This document shows positions 21,952 to 33,681 of a stretch of DNA of 64,000 nucleotides, piece after piece. Numbering within the stretch: position 1 is the first letter of the stretch; each line of letters starts with the position of its first letter. The DNA comes from Brienomyrus brachyistius (lineage: Eukaryota > Chordata > Actinopteri > Osteoglossiformes > Mormyridae): positions 1-64,000 of the forward strand of contig NW_026042852.1 in assembly GCF_023856365.1 (NCBI RefSeq). Reading direction: 5' to 3'. The position numbers and the translations under genes are program-made. The notes beneath the pieces were generated by a model. The model was not told the DNA's origin. It searched no databases and was given only the letters and a program-made list of their open reading frames with translations.

Positions 21952-21959
21952 GCTGTATA

Positions 21960-23800
21960 TACTTTGAATATTTTTATGATTAATTTCTTTGTTTATTTAA
22001 TTTGGCAACAGATCTGCACTTTTAGCAGTATTGCTGTCAATTTTTGTGAAAGTTGTTACTAAATAAAACAAAAGAAGCAGACTTGTGTAAATCCTATATT
22101 GGTCGTGTATTCTTCCTGTAGCGTAGTGACAGCTTTTTGTACGGAAGCCGTGAACGGCTGTGCTTGCAAATATATTTTCTTCTGAATAATTAGAAGGATA
22201 AGCATATTTTGTCGCCGCCGCGAGATAGTCATGCCATACACAGCTCTGCTCGTTTTTGTACTGTAACCGTGTTACTTAATTTGCGAATCCATGAATTTAA
22301 CGTTGACATTAAGTCAACATTGACATTGACAACGTTGACATTAAGTGTTGCACCTATCTAGTGTTTTACCGTGAAGGGCATGTTATATCTTGTCTCTAAG
22401 TCGCACTATGGTCCAGGGGAATGCTATGTCATATTAGAACATGTGTCGATGATGTGGCAATATAAATATTTTAGAATACTGTCAGTTTTAGTTTCAGAAA
22501 TCCATCATTTGAGAAAAAAGGCCAGTCACGACAAATATATATGGAATATAACAACAGAGGTTAGCTGTATTTGTTTAAGTGTAAAGATGCACATAGAAAC
22601 ATGCATGAGCTCATCTGAGAATAAACTGAATGCAATGAAGATTTGTGACTCCTGCTGGAAAATGCGAATAGTGGCAGGGTCTTCAAGCAGTACATTTGTC
22701 TGAGAGTCAGTTAATATTAGGAAAGGCACCGTTTTTTTTTCAATGGCGCTAATTATCAAGAAGGAAATGGAGTACCCCAGTACCTGGTTTACGGGCACTG
22801 GAAGCTCCAGTATCAGTCAGACTTTCATGTAAGTATATGTGTGTTTAATGACTTGTGCATGTTTCATCTTTACCAGGGGCAGAGGGGAAACTCAATAAAT
22901 AGCCTTCTCTCACACTTCCAGGCCTGCAGAACTGAGCATGTCCCCTGGTTTTGTGCATATGTCTGTAGGCTTTGAGTTTTTCCTATGGGGGCTTCAATTT
23001 CCTCCCAGAGTACAAATACGTGCAGATCAGTTGCATTGGGGAGTCCATACTGTGATGCTGAGTGGGTGTAGGAGGAGATTGAGAGATGAAACTCCGGATG
23101 ATTTACTCCCTCGGCTAACTAACCAGAACAGGATCGTACCAATACCAAAATGATAAGTTTATAAATGTTTTTCACTACCCTGATTCATTCAGTTATTTCT
23201 GTTTGTTAATTCCATCCCCAAAGCAAATACATAAATAAACAAACAAATATTCAGGGGGAATGTGTCATAGGTGATAGAATCAGTGGATGAATCTAAAGAA
23301 AAAAAGTAATGATTTCTTTCTCTCCAAAACACAATGCACAAAACTCTTAAGTTAGGTAAGACATTGAAATTTTATGACAGTAGCATGATGCAGAGGAACA
23401 ACAGAAGGAAAAATCTAACTAAACCTGAGTCAACTAGGACTAATTACACTAAATTAAGTGGAACACACAAAATACCTAAAACAACTTAATAAACAAGCAA
23501 GAAATATTACATTTGATTAACTATACTGATGCCTGAGGGAAGTTCTTGTGCATAATGCAGCAAGTATATACAGCTGCAGAGACACTACACATAGTGCAAA
23601 TAAATTAAAAAGTATACAGTACACACACTGATTCCTGAAAAATCTAAATACCATGGAATACTAATGAAATACTGATGATGATGATAATAATAGAAATAAT
23701 AATGAATTAGTTTAGGGTATTATGCAATTGACATGTACAATTAAAAAAGAAATTGCACCAGACATTTCCTGTGGCAAAGAAGGGTTGCTTTGTGCCACAT
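21960..23800. other. Mostly unassigned; possible degenerate SINE
   Basis: About 22990-23080 contains 'atttcctcccagagtacaaa' and 'gttgcattggggagtccata', which resembles a decayed middle part of a tRNA-derived SINE. Nothing else is recognised. Confidence 0.3.
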
Positions 23801-23809
23801 TACTCAAGT

Positions 23810-24010
23810 CAATTCACTTTATTTTGTATAGTACATTTTCATAGCCTTACATTGTCTCAAAGCACTTTACTTTGTCCCTGCCCAATTGTCCCAGTGAGCA
23901 AGATCTAGCCTGAAAAATTAGAAAGCGACATTGGCAAGGATAAACTCAGTCATAGTAAGAAACCTTTGGAGGAACCAGAGTGAAAGGGGGAGCCCATCCT
24001 CCACAGGTCA
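23810..24010. repeat. Dispersed fish repeat (LINE/SINE 3'-end type)
   Basis: 'caattcactttattttgtat' followed by 'gtctcaaagcactttac', 'ggcaaggataaactc' and 'gggggagcccatcctcc' is a familiar dispersed fish repeat. A second piece of it ('aaactcccaagaaggaagaa', 'gggggagcccatcctcc') lies at about 33900-33975, after the chemerin-like gene. Confidence 0.5.
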
Positions 24011-24389
24011 GAAGTCACGTTAACAAAGTCCTGATTTATATGGTTTATATGGTTCAATTAGTTAAGTCCGGATGTAAATACAGAATAACTGGCAGCAGGG
24101 CACACAGGAAAGACGTAAACAGGCAGGAGGGCAGGCAGGAGGGTGGCACAGGCAGGACGTAATGGGCAGGAGGGCGGGCAGGCAGGGCAGCACAGGCAGC
24201 CAGAACTGTTTTGCCACTGCAGTTTGTTTTACAATTTCATCTGCATTTGTTCCCCCAAGGTATAACAGCAGCTAATTTATGAACATGCTGCTTTTCAGAA
24301 AAGAAGTTTAATTTCCAGGAGCATGACCAGTGCATACATTTAGTGTTGATGGTTCTTTGTAAAATGGATGTTCTGTACTTTTATTGATC

Positions 24390-24440
24390 TGTCCATCCAT
24401 CCATCCATCCATCCATCCATCCATCCATCCATCCATTCAT
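24390..24440. repeat. (CCAT)n microsatellite
   Basis: About eleven consecutive ccat units, possibly the remnant of a SINE tail. A nearby tract at 24095-24200 is a GGCAGG-rich simple repeat. Confidence 0.85.
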
Positions 24441-24531
24441 CCATTTTCTAACTACTTCTGATGAAGTTCCGGGTTATGAGGTATCCTGAAGCCCAGGCAA
24501 TATGGGACAAACACACACATGCACACACATA

Positions 24532-24795
24532 GGGTATACCTATCCTTATGGGGCCCGCTCATTGACTTCTATTGGATAAATGCTAACGCTAACTATGACA
24601 ATCTTAACCCCCACCCTGCCCTAACCATAACCATAAGTAACCAAGCAAAATAAAAGAGGTTTTGCATTTTTAGTTTTTCCACAGCAGTCACAGATTTTTA
24701 TAAAATAGAGTTTTCCTGGTTTTCAGTTTCGTGGTCCCCATAAGGGAAAAAAAAAACAGGTATTTATCACGCTATGGGGTAGGATAGGTATACCC
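24532..24795. mobile_element. 264-bp element with perfect 14-bp terminal inverted repeats
   Basis: It begins 'gggtatacctatcc' and ends with the exact reverse complement, 'ggataggtataccc'. The interior contains 'accataaccataagtaacc', typical of a common fish nonautonomous DNA element. It sits inside a (CA)n tract, so its target duplication cannot be read. Confidence 0.75.
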
Positions 24796-24929
24796 GCTCG
24801 CACACACACACACAGACATGCACACAAATGGATAGATCACCACAGTTACTATGGATGTCGATCCTGCAATAATGAGACAGAACTATCATACTTAACAGGA
24901 TCATATCCCTAGTTCTACATATGCATAAT

Positions 24930-25085
24930 TATATTTAAAAAAGATCCCACGCACCTAGCACATGAGATGTTTGAACTTCTGCCCTCTGGTAAACGTTACC
25001 GCAGTATGCATTGCAGAACAACCAGATTTAATAAGAGCTTCTAACCCCAAAGCCATCAGAATACTAAATGCTAATGAACATACGT
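24930..25085 (+). mobile_element. L2/Rex1-like LINE ORF2 C-terminal fragment
   Basis: The frame reads 'AHEMFELLPSGKRYRSMHCR', then 'TTRFNKSF' followed by a stop. This is the same C-terminal block as at 14500-14790 but from a different subfamily. Confidence 0.65.
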
Positions 25086-25189
25086 TTATGTGAAACCCTA
25101 CTCTCTCTTACTCTCTGTGCACTTTATTACCACAACTGGTATTAAGTTTACTTTTTATTTATACAGTATAGTGCAATAATATAATCACG

Positions 25190-25332
25190 ATTTGTGTGTG
25201 AGTGTGCCCTGTGATGGGCTGCCCCCCATCCTGGATTGTTCCCTGCCTCGTGCCCATTCCACATTCCGGGATAGGTTCCGGACCACCCGCGACCCAGTAG
25301 GATAAGCAGTTTGGAAAATGGATGGATGGATA
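25190..25332 (+). mobile_element. 3' half of tRNA-derived SINE
   Basis: Contains 'gccctgtgatgggctgcccc', 'gttccctgcctcgtgcccat', 'gcgacccagtaggataagca' and the tail 'atggatggatggat'. The head is missing. Confidence 0.75.
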
Positions 25333-25535
25333 TAACTAACATAAGACAGACATTACACCTAACAAACAATAAACACGAAATAAAGGAGTGGATACAAAAA
25401 AAATGTAATGCAATGACCAGATTTAACACCTGGATTATGTCCCCCCTTAGTCTCCTTTGCTCGAGGCTAAACAGATTCAGCTCAGCTAACCTCTCCTCAT
25501 TAAACATTCCTCTAAGACCAGGAATCATTCTCCCA
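25333..25535. repeat. Chimeric segment: copy of 29211-29300 fused to a CR1 fragment
   Basis: 25333-25420 ('ataactaacataagacagac' through 'gcaatgaccagattta') matches 29213-29310. It is followed without a gap by 'acacctggattatgtccccc', which matches the CR1 copy at 30655-30760 (minus-strand coding, 'GLRGMFNEERLAELNLFSLE'). Two sources are joined in one stretch. Confidence 0.7.
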
Positions 25536-26309
25536 GCCAAGCAAGCCTGAGTCCGGCTTCCACTCCCCCGATCCCCAGCAATGTTAACTTGGAAGGGCGT
25601 ATTCTGTATGCACAACTGAGACAACCCAGGTGGAGCTTATCGGCTGGCAAAATTGCCTTCAGGTATCACCCACCCTAGTGAGAGTCCAAGCTAGGGCCGT
25701 TCTCAGAACTCACCCTAAACGAAGTCCTGCTCAAAAGTTGTAATGACCGCCTGAGGTACCTGTCAGCCTTGCCCGTAATGAGTCAGTGGGTGTAGCCGGG
25801 CTGACACGCTTTTGGGCATCCAATTGCTGAGAACTCCCCTTCGGTTCTGACAAACTGTACGATCACAAGCAGTGACAGCAGAGCCACAGACAAGCTCAAC
25901 CAACAGAGAGCGAATGGTAAGCACCCAGCACCCGAAGGGCTCAACTGATCACATCCAAACGACTTCCTGATGGGATTGTGTACGTAACTGGTTTACTGTT
26001 GTTAATAGTGGTTGAACTTCTATGCAAGTCCCCTTGTTGGGGGAGATGGAATGAATGAAAGCATAAGGTGAAATAAAACCTAAAATAAATCAAAAAGGTT
26101 AAACGGGAATCAAACCAAATGAATTGTGTTTCTTATTCAATTGTAAACATCAATTAGTTATGCAACAATAACCTAATTGGATGTTAATGTATTGTGATCA
26201 AACTGATTTAGTCTGTGAAGTTGATTCCTGCTTTCAGGCAAGAACCTGTGTGTCCAATTATGCGTGTTGTATCACCGCAGTTGACCACCAGAGACCCAAC
26301 TCAGATGTT
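25536..26309. other. Unassigned DNA
   Basis: No family recognised. The base composition is more balanced than in the flanks, and no long open frame is present. Confidence 0.35.
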
Positions 26310-28131
26310 GTTAACCTACTATGGCAGACCACTAGAGGTGCAATTTCAATGGAGTGGCACTGCTATGGCTTGCCACTAGAAGCGCAATTTCAAAATTGAG
26401 TGGTAGTTCTATGCCTGACCACTAGAAGCGCAATTTCGAAATGGAGTGGTAGTTCTATGCCTGACCACCGGGGGCGCAATATCGAAATGGAGTTGTAGTT
26501 CTATGCCTGACCACTGGAGGCGCGATTTTGAAATGGAGTGGTAGTTCTATGCCTGACCACTGGAGGCGCAATTTCGAACTGGAGTGGTAGTTCTATGCCT
26601 GACCACCGGGGGCGCAATATCGAAATGGAGTGGTACTTCTATGCCTGACCACCGGGGGCGCAATATCGAAATGGAGTGGTAGTTCTATGCCTGACCACCG
26701 GGGGCGCAATTTCGAAATGGAGTGGTAGTTCTATGCCTGACCACTAGAGGCACGATTTCGAAATGGAATAGTAGTTCTATGCCTGACCACTAGAGGCGCG
26801 ATTTCGAAATGGAGTAGTAGTTCTATGGCTTGTCACTAGAAGCGCAATTTCAAAATTGAGTGGTAGTTCTATGCCTGACCACTAGAAGCGCAATTTCGAA
26901 ATGGAGTGGTAGTTCTATGCCTGACCACCGGGGGCGCAATATCGAAATGGAGTGGTAGTTCTATGCCTGACCACTAGAGGCGCGATTTCGAAATGGAGTA
27001 GTACTTCTATGGCTTGCCACTAGAAGCGCAATTTCAAAATTGAGTGGTAGTTCTATGCCTGACCACTAGAAGCCCAATTTCGAAATGGAGTGGTAGTTCT
27101 ATGCCTGACCACCGGGGGCGCAATATCGAAATGGAGTGGTAGTTCTATGCCTGACCACTAGAGGCGCGATTTCGAAATGGAGTGGTAGTTCTATGCCTGA
27201 CCACTAGAGGCGCAATTTCGAACTGGAGTGGTAGTTCTATGCCTGACCACCGGGGGCGCAATATCGAAATGGAGTGGTAGTTCTATGCCTGACCACCGGG
27301 GGCGCAATATCAAAATGGAGTGGTAGTTCTATGCCTGGCCACTAGAGGCGCAATATCGAAATTGAGTGGTAGTTCTATGCCGGGCCACTAGAGGCGCAAT
27401 TTCGAAATGGAGTGGTAGTTCTATGCCTGACCACTAGAGGCACGATTTCGAAATGGAATAGTAGTTCTATGCCTGACCACTAGAGGCGCGATTTCGAAAT
27501 GGAGTAGTAGTTCTATGGCTTGTCACTAGAAGCGCAATTTCAAAATTGAGTGGTAGTTCTATGCCTGACCACTAGAAGCGCAATTTCGAAATGAAGTGGT
27601 AGTTCTATGCCTGACCACCGGGGGCGCAATATCGAAATGGAGTGGTAGTTCTATGCCTGACCACTAGAGGCGCGATTTCGAAATGGAGTAGTACTTCTAT
27701 GGCTTGCCACTAGAAGCGCAATTTCAAAATTGAGTGGTAGTTCTATGCCTGACCACTAGAAGCCCAATTTCGAAATGGAGTGGTAGTTCTATGCCTGACC
27801 ACCGGGGGCGCAATATCGAAATGGAGTGGTAGTTCTATGCCTGACCACTAGAAGCGCGATTTCGAAATGGAGTGGTAGTTCTATGCCTGACCACTAGAGG
27901 CGCAATTTCGAACTGGAGTGGTAGTTCTATGCCTGACCACCGGGGGCGCAATATCGAAATGGAGTGGTAGTTCTATGCCTGACCACCGGGGGCGCAATAT
28001 CAAAATGGAGTGGTAGTTCTATGCCTGGCCACTAGAGGCGCAATATCGAAATTGAGTGGTAGTTCTATGCCTGGCCACTAGAGGCGCAATTTCGAAATGG
28101 AGTGGTAGTTCTATGCCTGACCACTAGAGGT
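26310..28131. repeat. 46-bp minisatellite with 690-bp higher-order repeat
   Basis: About 40 head-to-tail units of 46 bp. Each contains 'tagttctatgcctgaccac' followed by 'ggcgcaat.tcgaaatgga'. Variant units recur in a fixed order, and three distinct variant junctions are each repeated exactly 690 bp apart (26751/27441, 26821/27511, 27001/27691). So 26751-27440 and 27441-28130 are two copies of a 15-unit higher-order repeat. It is non-coding, with stops in every frame I checked. Confidence 0.95.
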
Positions 28132-30113
28132 AACCAAAGATATAGCTAGGCGGTTGCCGACGCTAGATGAGTGACACACACATTTAATGCATGCGCATGC
28201 TGCTTGTGGCCTTCTTCTGTGCCTTGCACAGTATAAAACCCCTTAAAACAATTACTGAAGCGAGACGGCGCACGCGTTACGGCGACAGATTTAAATTGTG
28301 AGTGCACTATATCTCGTCGCAAATGGTGCTTAACCACGGCGGGTCTCAAGCACAGGAGACTCCCAATTTCTAAATGACACACACTTGGCTCACAGCGCAA
28401 AGTTGTGTTAAACTTGCTTTGTCTAAAGCAGGCACACACATACGAGTATGATCCTGATAGGTAACTAAGCTATCGGTCTTATGTCCAAGCGCAACATAAT
28501 TTAGGTTAGAACCTCATAACAAGTATTCCCGTTCGCTAATAGAGAGATCTCTCCCAGGATATATAGAAACGGAGACACTCGTCCGAATTGAACCTGGAAA
28601 CAAAGCGCTACATCTGAGAATCTCGTCAGACATAGGGTTAAAGTTTACTGCAGTTTAATACGAAAGAACTACAATGAAATCACCGAAAATAAAACAAAAT
28701 AATATAACTACTAATAATAGAAATAAAAATAACTATAATAAGCCCATATGATCCCGCTTAAATGCCTTCAGATTGCCATGAGTGCGACTTTTGCAACCAG
28801 TTGACAGTAGCGCTTCTTCACTGCACGTTCGGTCATAAAAAGTTTAAATTGTGTGCTCAGAATAAGTTTAAACCTTGTGCCTTGTGATTATTAACCAATT
28901 TTTATGCTGAATGGTCGGCTCAAACTCAATTGCGAAACACCGTGAGTCTGTTAATGTGTGACTTAAATGGAACTCATTAATAACCAGTATCACGTAATAA
29001 CCTGGGTTAGAATAGAAGGCTTGTCCAACGAGCTGCGTCACCAGGTAATGTAAACGATCGGTAGCGAAGCTCCCCTCACGGCCAATGAGAGAGAGTCTCG
29101 CGATATTTCAGGCGAATTTGAGGTTTCAGAGCGTAGATCGCACAGGCAGGGATTCTTGTGAGCACTCAATGAACGGAGGCTGAAGTTGTGTAAAAGACAT
29201 GCATTTATTCCTATAACTAACATAAGACAGACATTACACCTAACAAACAATAAACACGAAATAACGGAGTGGACACAAACAATGTAATCATGAAAATGCA
29301 ATGACCAGATTTAAAATGAGTAACCTTAAAAGGGAAAATACTGTTCTGCAAAGCAAGCAATTTGTGGAAATACTGTCCTAAAGTAATATAGCAGGTGAAT
29401 AGGAGTTTAGGTTGTTATAAATGAAAGGAAGTTTGTTTACTTGGTTGCAGAGTGGGGGGGGGGGGGGTCTTGGCAGTTGGTTGCGGAGGCTGATGAGCTG
29501 ATGGGTGATGGCACTCAGGGAGGCGCGGTGTTTGCAGCGGTTGTTGGAGTGGAGCCCCTCTGATTCCCTCTCCTGGTGAAGCTTGGGCTTGGTTGCAGTT
29601 CTCTGTCCAGCTGGGTCTTCACTGATAGGCTTCAGGAGGGCTTCTTGTGGGCTTCTCTTCTCTTGGGCTGATGTTCTCTGCCTCTCTTCGTGCTGATGGT
29701 CTTTTGTTTTCTCCTCCCTTCTGTTTCTCCTCTCCTGGCTTTGTTCTGAGGTGCCAGGTTTTATAGTGTAAAGTTCGTGAATAGGAGTGACCAGGAATTC
29801 GACTCCTGGACCAATGGCTGACCATCCATTTGGCGGGCTTTCGGAAGGGGGTCTGTATCAGTCCTTTTGAGATTTATGACCAGAGTGATTTCCCTTGTAT
29901 TGATGATTTTCGTTAGGCTGGTGTAACTTTTGATATATTCACTTTCGTGGTAACCACTGACCAGATTTGGAAACTGGAGTGATTTTCCATCGGTTTGATA
30001 CCAAACATGCCATAGCAGCCTAGCGGTTCACACCTCATACCATCTGTAATGATTAATTAATGATTACTTATATTATGTCGTTATGTTATATTACTCACAC
30101 CTTATTTTATGCC
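28132..30113. other. Unassigned DNA; possible old LTR-element sequence
   Basis: No coding family recognised. A run of 13 G lies at about 29455-29467. The region 29440-29830 is GC-rich and tract-like ('ctcttctcttgggctgatg', 'cttttgttttctcctccctt') with 'ttttatagtgtaaag', and could be regulatory or LTR-derived. The segment 29211-29310 is duplicated at 25333-25420. Confidence 0.35.
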
Positions 30114-30343
30114 TCACAATCTATATAATTGTAAATATACTCTGTAGCTGCTGGCGCGTTCCAAACTAAATCTCATTGTACTTACAATGTCAATAAAAAC
30201 ATCCATCCATCCATCTAGGCAGGCCAGTGTCGCCTCCATCCTTCCTGAAGTCAGTGATTCCTTTGTCTTTGTGCTGTTTAGTGCCAAATTGTTTGCTGAA
30301 CTCCAACCTATCAGTTTCTGGACCTCATCTCTGTAAGCTGACT
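30114..30343 (-). mobile_element. L2/Rex1-like LINE RT fragment, left part of a nested pair
   Basis: The minus strand reads 'ESAYRDEVQKLIGWSSANNL' and 'ALNSTKTKE', the block just after the RT catalytic FADD in L2/Rex1 LINEs. It is fused in frame to the end of a CR1 element at about 30343. Confidence 0.7.
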
Positions 30344-30913
30344 CATAAGAACCAAAGAGATTTACAAATGAGAGGAGGCCATTCGGCCCATCAAGCTCCT
30401 TTGAGGAGAACTTAGCTAATAGCTCAAAAATCTTATCTAGCTCTGATTTAAAAGAACCCAGGGTTTTAGCTTGTGTTACAATAACAGGAAGACTATTCCA
30501 TACTCTAACTACACGCTGTGTACAGAAATGCTTCATCAAATTCGTTTTAAAATGTTCTCCAGCTAATTTCCACTTATGGCCACGAGTTCTGGTATTTAAA
30601 CTAACATTGAAATAGCCATTTGGCTGAACAGCATCCAGACCTGTTAGAATCTTAAACACCTGGATTATGTCCCCCCTTAGTCTCCTTTGCTCGAGGCTAA
30701 ACAGATTCAGCTCAGCTAACCTCTCCTCATTAGACATTCCTCTAAGACCAGGAATCATTCTCGTTGCCCTACGTTGCACCTTTTCCAAGGCAGCAATGTC
30801 CTTCTTAAGGTATGGTAACCAAACCCGCACACAATATTCTAGGTGGGGTCTTACCAAGGAATTATATTATCGTAGCATCACTTGCCTTGTCTTAAACTCC
30901 ACACACCTAGAGA
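30344..30913 (-). mobile_element. CR1-like LINE 3' part, inserted between two L2/Rex1 pieces
   Basis: The minus strand reads 'MVRPHLEYCVRVWLPYLKKD', 'KVQRRATRMIPGLRGMSNEE', 'FNVSLNTRTRGHKWKLAGEH' and 'FCTQRVVRVWNSLPVIV', then ends in the CR1-type 3' UTR ('gggccgaatggcctcctctc' on the minus strand). It is the same family as 17291-18277 and 59885-61480. The reading frame is long and open. Confidence 0.8.
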
Positions 30914-31290
30914 TGCAATGTGCCTTCTCGCGTGGTGTTCCTGCAGAGGGAGTCTGTGAGTGCTGGAGATTGGGGGAGGGGGCAGTGTGGCTATGTCTGC
31001 TCTGTGTTCCTCCAGACGAGCAAAGAAGCTGTTTAGCTCCTTTGCTAAAAGGGCGTTGCTGTTAACAGTGACGGTGTTGTTGCCTTTGAAGTTTGTAATG
31101 TGTTGTATTCCCTGCCACACCCACTGTGGGTTGTTGTATGTGAAGTAGACCTCTATTTTCTGTTTCTCTGCCTGCCTGGCAACCTTGATGCCCCTATTCA
31201 GGTTAGCTCTGGCTGCACTCTGTGTTCTTGACTGCGCTGTCTTGTCCTGTAGTATTGTATTGTTGCTCTTGTGTTTATCTTGCACTTTCT
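30914..31290 (-). mobile_element. L2/Rex1-like LINE ORF2, EN-RT linker
   Basis: The minus strand reads 'NLNRGIKVARQAEKQKIEVY', 'NPQWVWQGIQHITNFKGN' and 'LLAKELNSFFARLEEH'. The 'VWQGIQ..TN.K..N' and 'LA.ELN.FFARFE' patterns mark the region between endonuclease and RT in these LINEs. The RT N-terminal and palm segments expected before 30343 are absent, so a deletion accompanies the nested CR1. Confidence 0.75.
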
Positions 31291-31609
31291 CCCTCTGTTT
31301 GTGCTCCTTTCACTCTGTATAGTTCTATCTTGCCCGCACTTGTGTCATCTTGTGTTGTTTCTGTTTTTCTTCTTTGTGTTGCACCGTGGTCCAGGAGGAA
31401 CAATGTTTCCTTTCACTGTGTACTGTGTATATTGCTGAAATAACAATAAACCCACTTGACCACCTGCCTCAATTCATCCTGAAGAGTTTTCCAATGTTGT
31501 TCAAAGGTCTGTTTGTTTCGAGTGAAGGACACGCCCCTGGACGTGCTGGATAAGGGGACCACAGATCAGTGTCCTCAGTCCTGCTTCTCCCTTCAAAGCT
31601 GAGAGGAAG

Positions 31610-31788
31610 ATGACCCGCCTGCTGCTTCTGGTTTTGGCTTATGGAGCTCTGCTTATCTCCACAGAGGCCCAGCAAGATTACCACAGTCTCCCTGCACTCA
31701 CAAGACGGCCATTAAACTCGCAGTCGAAAATGCTCATCAAGGAACCCGTCAGCACATGAATTTCTATAACATCCAGGGCCGTCCGAAG
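31610..31788 (+). CDS. Chemerin-like exon 1 (frameshifted)
   Basis: ATG at 31610. The signal peptide is followed after the frame change by 'AIKLAVENAHQGTRQHMNFY' and 'NIQGRPK', which matches the first helix and strand of cystatin-like folds. The donor is 'gtaact'. An in-frame TGA at 31755 ends frame 1. Confidence 0.65.
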
Positions 31789-32090
31789 GTAACTGCTGAG
31801 AAAGTGTTTACAAAAGTGTGAAACTTTCATCATCTGCAAGCTGAACTAATGAGTATCACATTGATTTTGATGTTTTAATTTCAATGCATATGATGCTTAA
31901 TGTCTCTTCACAATGAAAGTGATGGTTGTATATCTCAGCCCTGGTCAATTTTACCTTCTCACAGTTTCTCTCTGAATCTGCTGCAGTCAAGTCTGTGACA
32001 GTTTGCCATTTTTTGGGTGATTATTGTTTGTTATATTGCCTTTAAAACAGTTGTAGGCAATTTTGTATATAACGTGTTTATGTGATTTAG

Positions 32091-32195
32091 ATCAGCAGTG
32101 AATACATTGACATTGAGATTCTCTTGAGAGCAACAAAATGTCCAAAGTCAACTGCAACAGACCATCGGGCTGACTGTATTTTCATGGACAAGAGG
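32091..32195 (+). CDS. Chemerin-like exon 2
   Basis: The acceptor 'tgatttag' and donor 'gtaagt' bound 35 codons (phase 0/0) reading 'ISSEYIDIEILLRATKCPKS' and then 'DHRADCIFMDKR'. It contains cysteines 1 and 2 of the six. Confidence 0.7.
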
Positions 32196-33002
32196 GTAAG
32201 TAAAGAGTCACTGTGACTGTGAGCATTGGACATATCAGTTAGCAAATTAATTTAGGTTCATGTTAACTTTTTTGATGCCCTGCGGGGGAAAGTTAGCCAA
32301 CAATAAAGTAACAAATACATAGGTGGCCTCAAAGAGCCAGTTCCTTCACCTTATTCTCAAATTTTAGTAGGTTTACAGGCTTAAAGGCTGGATTACCAGG
32401 CAGAAGCAAATGCTAATCATCTGAGGGGTGACCTGTAGATTATGCTTCGAGCTATGAACCCTAGCTGGCCTTATTTAAAGACCTGTGGGCTGTACTACAA
32501 AGCGGGTTTTACATACCCAGAGTTAACTCAATCGAGCCAGGTTAACTAAAACTCATTGTTGAAATCAGCCTTAAATGGCAGTGTGGTGTTTTGTGGTGAA
32601 AGGGCAGGACTTAACTCTTGTTTTAATTAGAAAGCCAGTAATTAAACCTGGTCAGAGCAGGGTAGATGTGCAGTGTGAATTACCCTTTAAATTTACCTCT
32701 TTAAATAGTGAACTACAGGACCACTTAGCTTGATCGGAGGACAGTATTTTAATACAGAGCAGTGTTCAGTTAAACGGGATTTGTTGTTCATACTTTTAGA
32801 TGAACTTGCTTTGTATAATATAGCCTTATGGTGACCCTGCTTTGGAAGCTCTTTCCTCTAAAATTGTTCTGTGTCATTAAACCCTGCACTCCAGCAGCTC
32901 TGCCTTAAATCATTAGATATATCTTTACTACACCTTCTCTCACTGTATTTATTGCCCACCACTCTTTAAATACTGTTTTTGTGTGTCTGTGTGTTTTTGC
33001 AG

Positions 33003-33095
33003 CCATTCATTAACTGTAGAGTTTGCAGCAGACGGTCTGGTAATGATCTTACACATCCATCAAATGACTGTGTACCAAACAAGAAAGTGGATGAA
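33003..33095 (+). CDS. Chemerin-like exon 3
   Basis: The acceptor 'gtgtttttgcag' and donor 'gtaagt' bound 31 codons (phase 0/0) reading 'PFINCRVCSRRSG' and 'HPSNDCVPNKKVDE'. It contains cysteines 3, 4 and 5, including the C-x-x-C pair. Confidence 0.75.
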
Positions 33096-33681
33096 GTAAG
33101 TGTAGAGAGTCTTAGCATTATGGAAATGTAACAGGTGTGTGAATTGTGTCTAAACATGTGGTTAAACTTTGATTGTGTTTGTACATGCAAAAATTTGATC
33201 AGAGTACTGTTTATTAATGACAATGTTACTTTTAATCTGAACAACAGTGGCAGCACCAAGGAAAAGCTTGGGGGGGGGGGGCTCTAGCTCCTCCTCCAAT
33301 GACCATAGTACCCCCACAGCACCCCCAAAATATTGGTTTCATTTTTTCTTTAACTATCTGTAAAATCTGTATATTGTGTAAGACATTTTTGCGGTTTTTA
33401 CAGCATACTTGTAGTGTATTTTTTCTTCAAAGTACACATAGAGGCTCTGTGAGCTAGACGTTAGAATTTCATATTTTATCCTATTTTATCCATGCTGTAG
33501 CTTATCGTGCTGTGTGCTTCTATACACCATCTACATAAGCTGAAAAGCTAAAGCACCCGGTCTAAATAATCTCACTCCCCTATAGCACCTGTAGCATTAA
33601 GTCACTGGCGCTGCCACTGCTGAATAAACGACTCCAATCTGACTAAACCGCTTAACTTTTCCTCCCCATGTTACATTTCAG

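Noticed and set aside
26310..28131. Regular 46-bp repeats as a CRISPR array
   Set aside because: Units are directly adjacent without unique spacers, the DNA is vertebrate, and no cas genes are present. It is a minisatellite.
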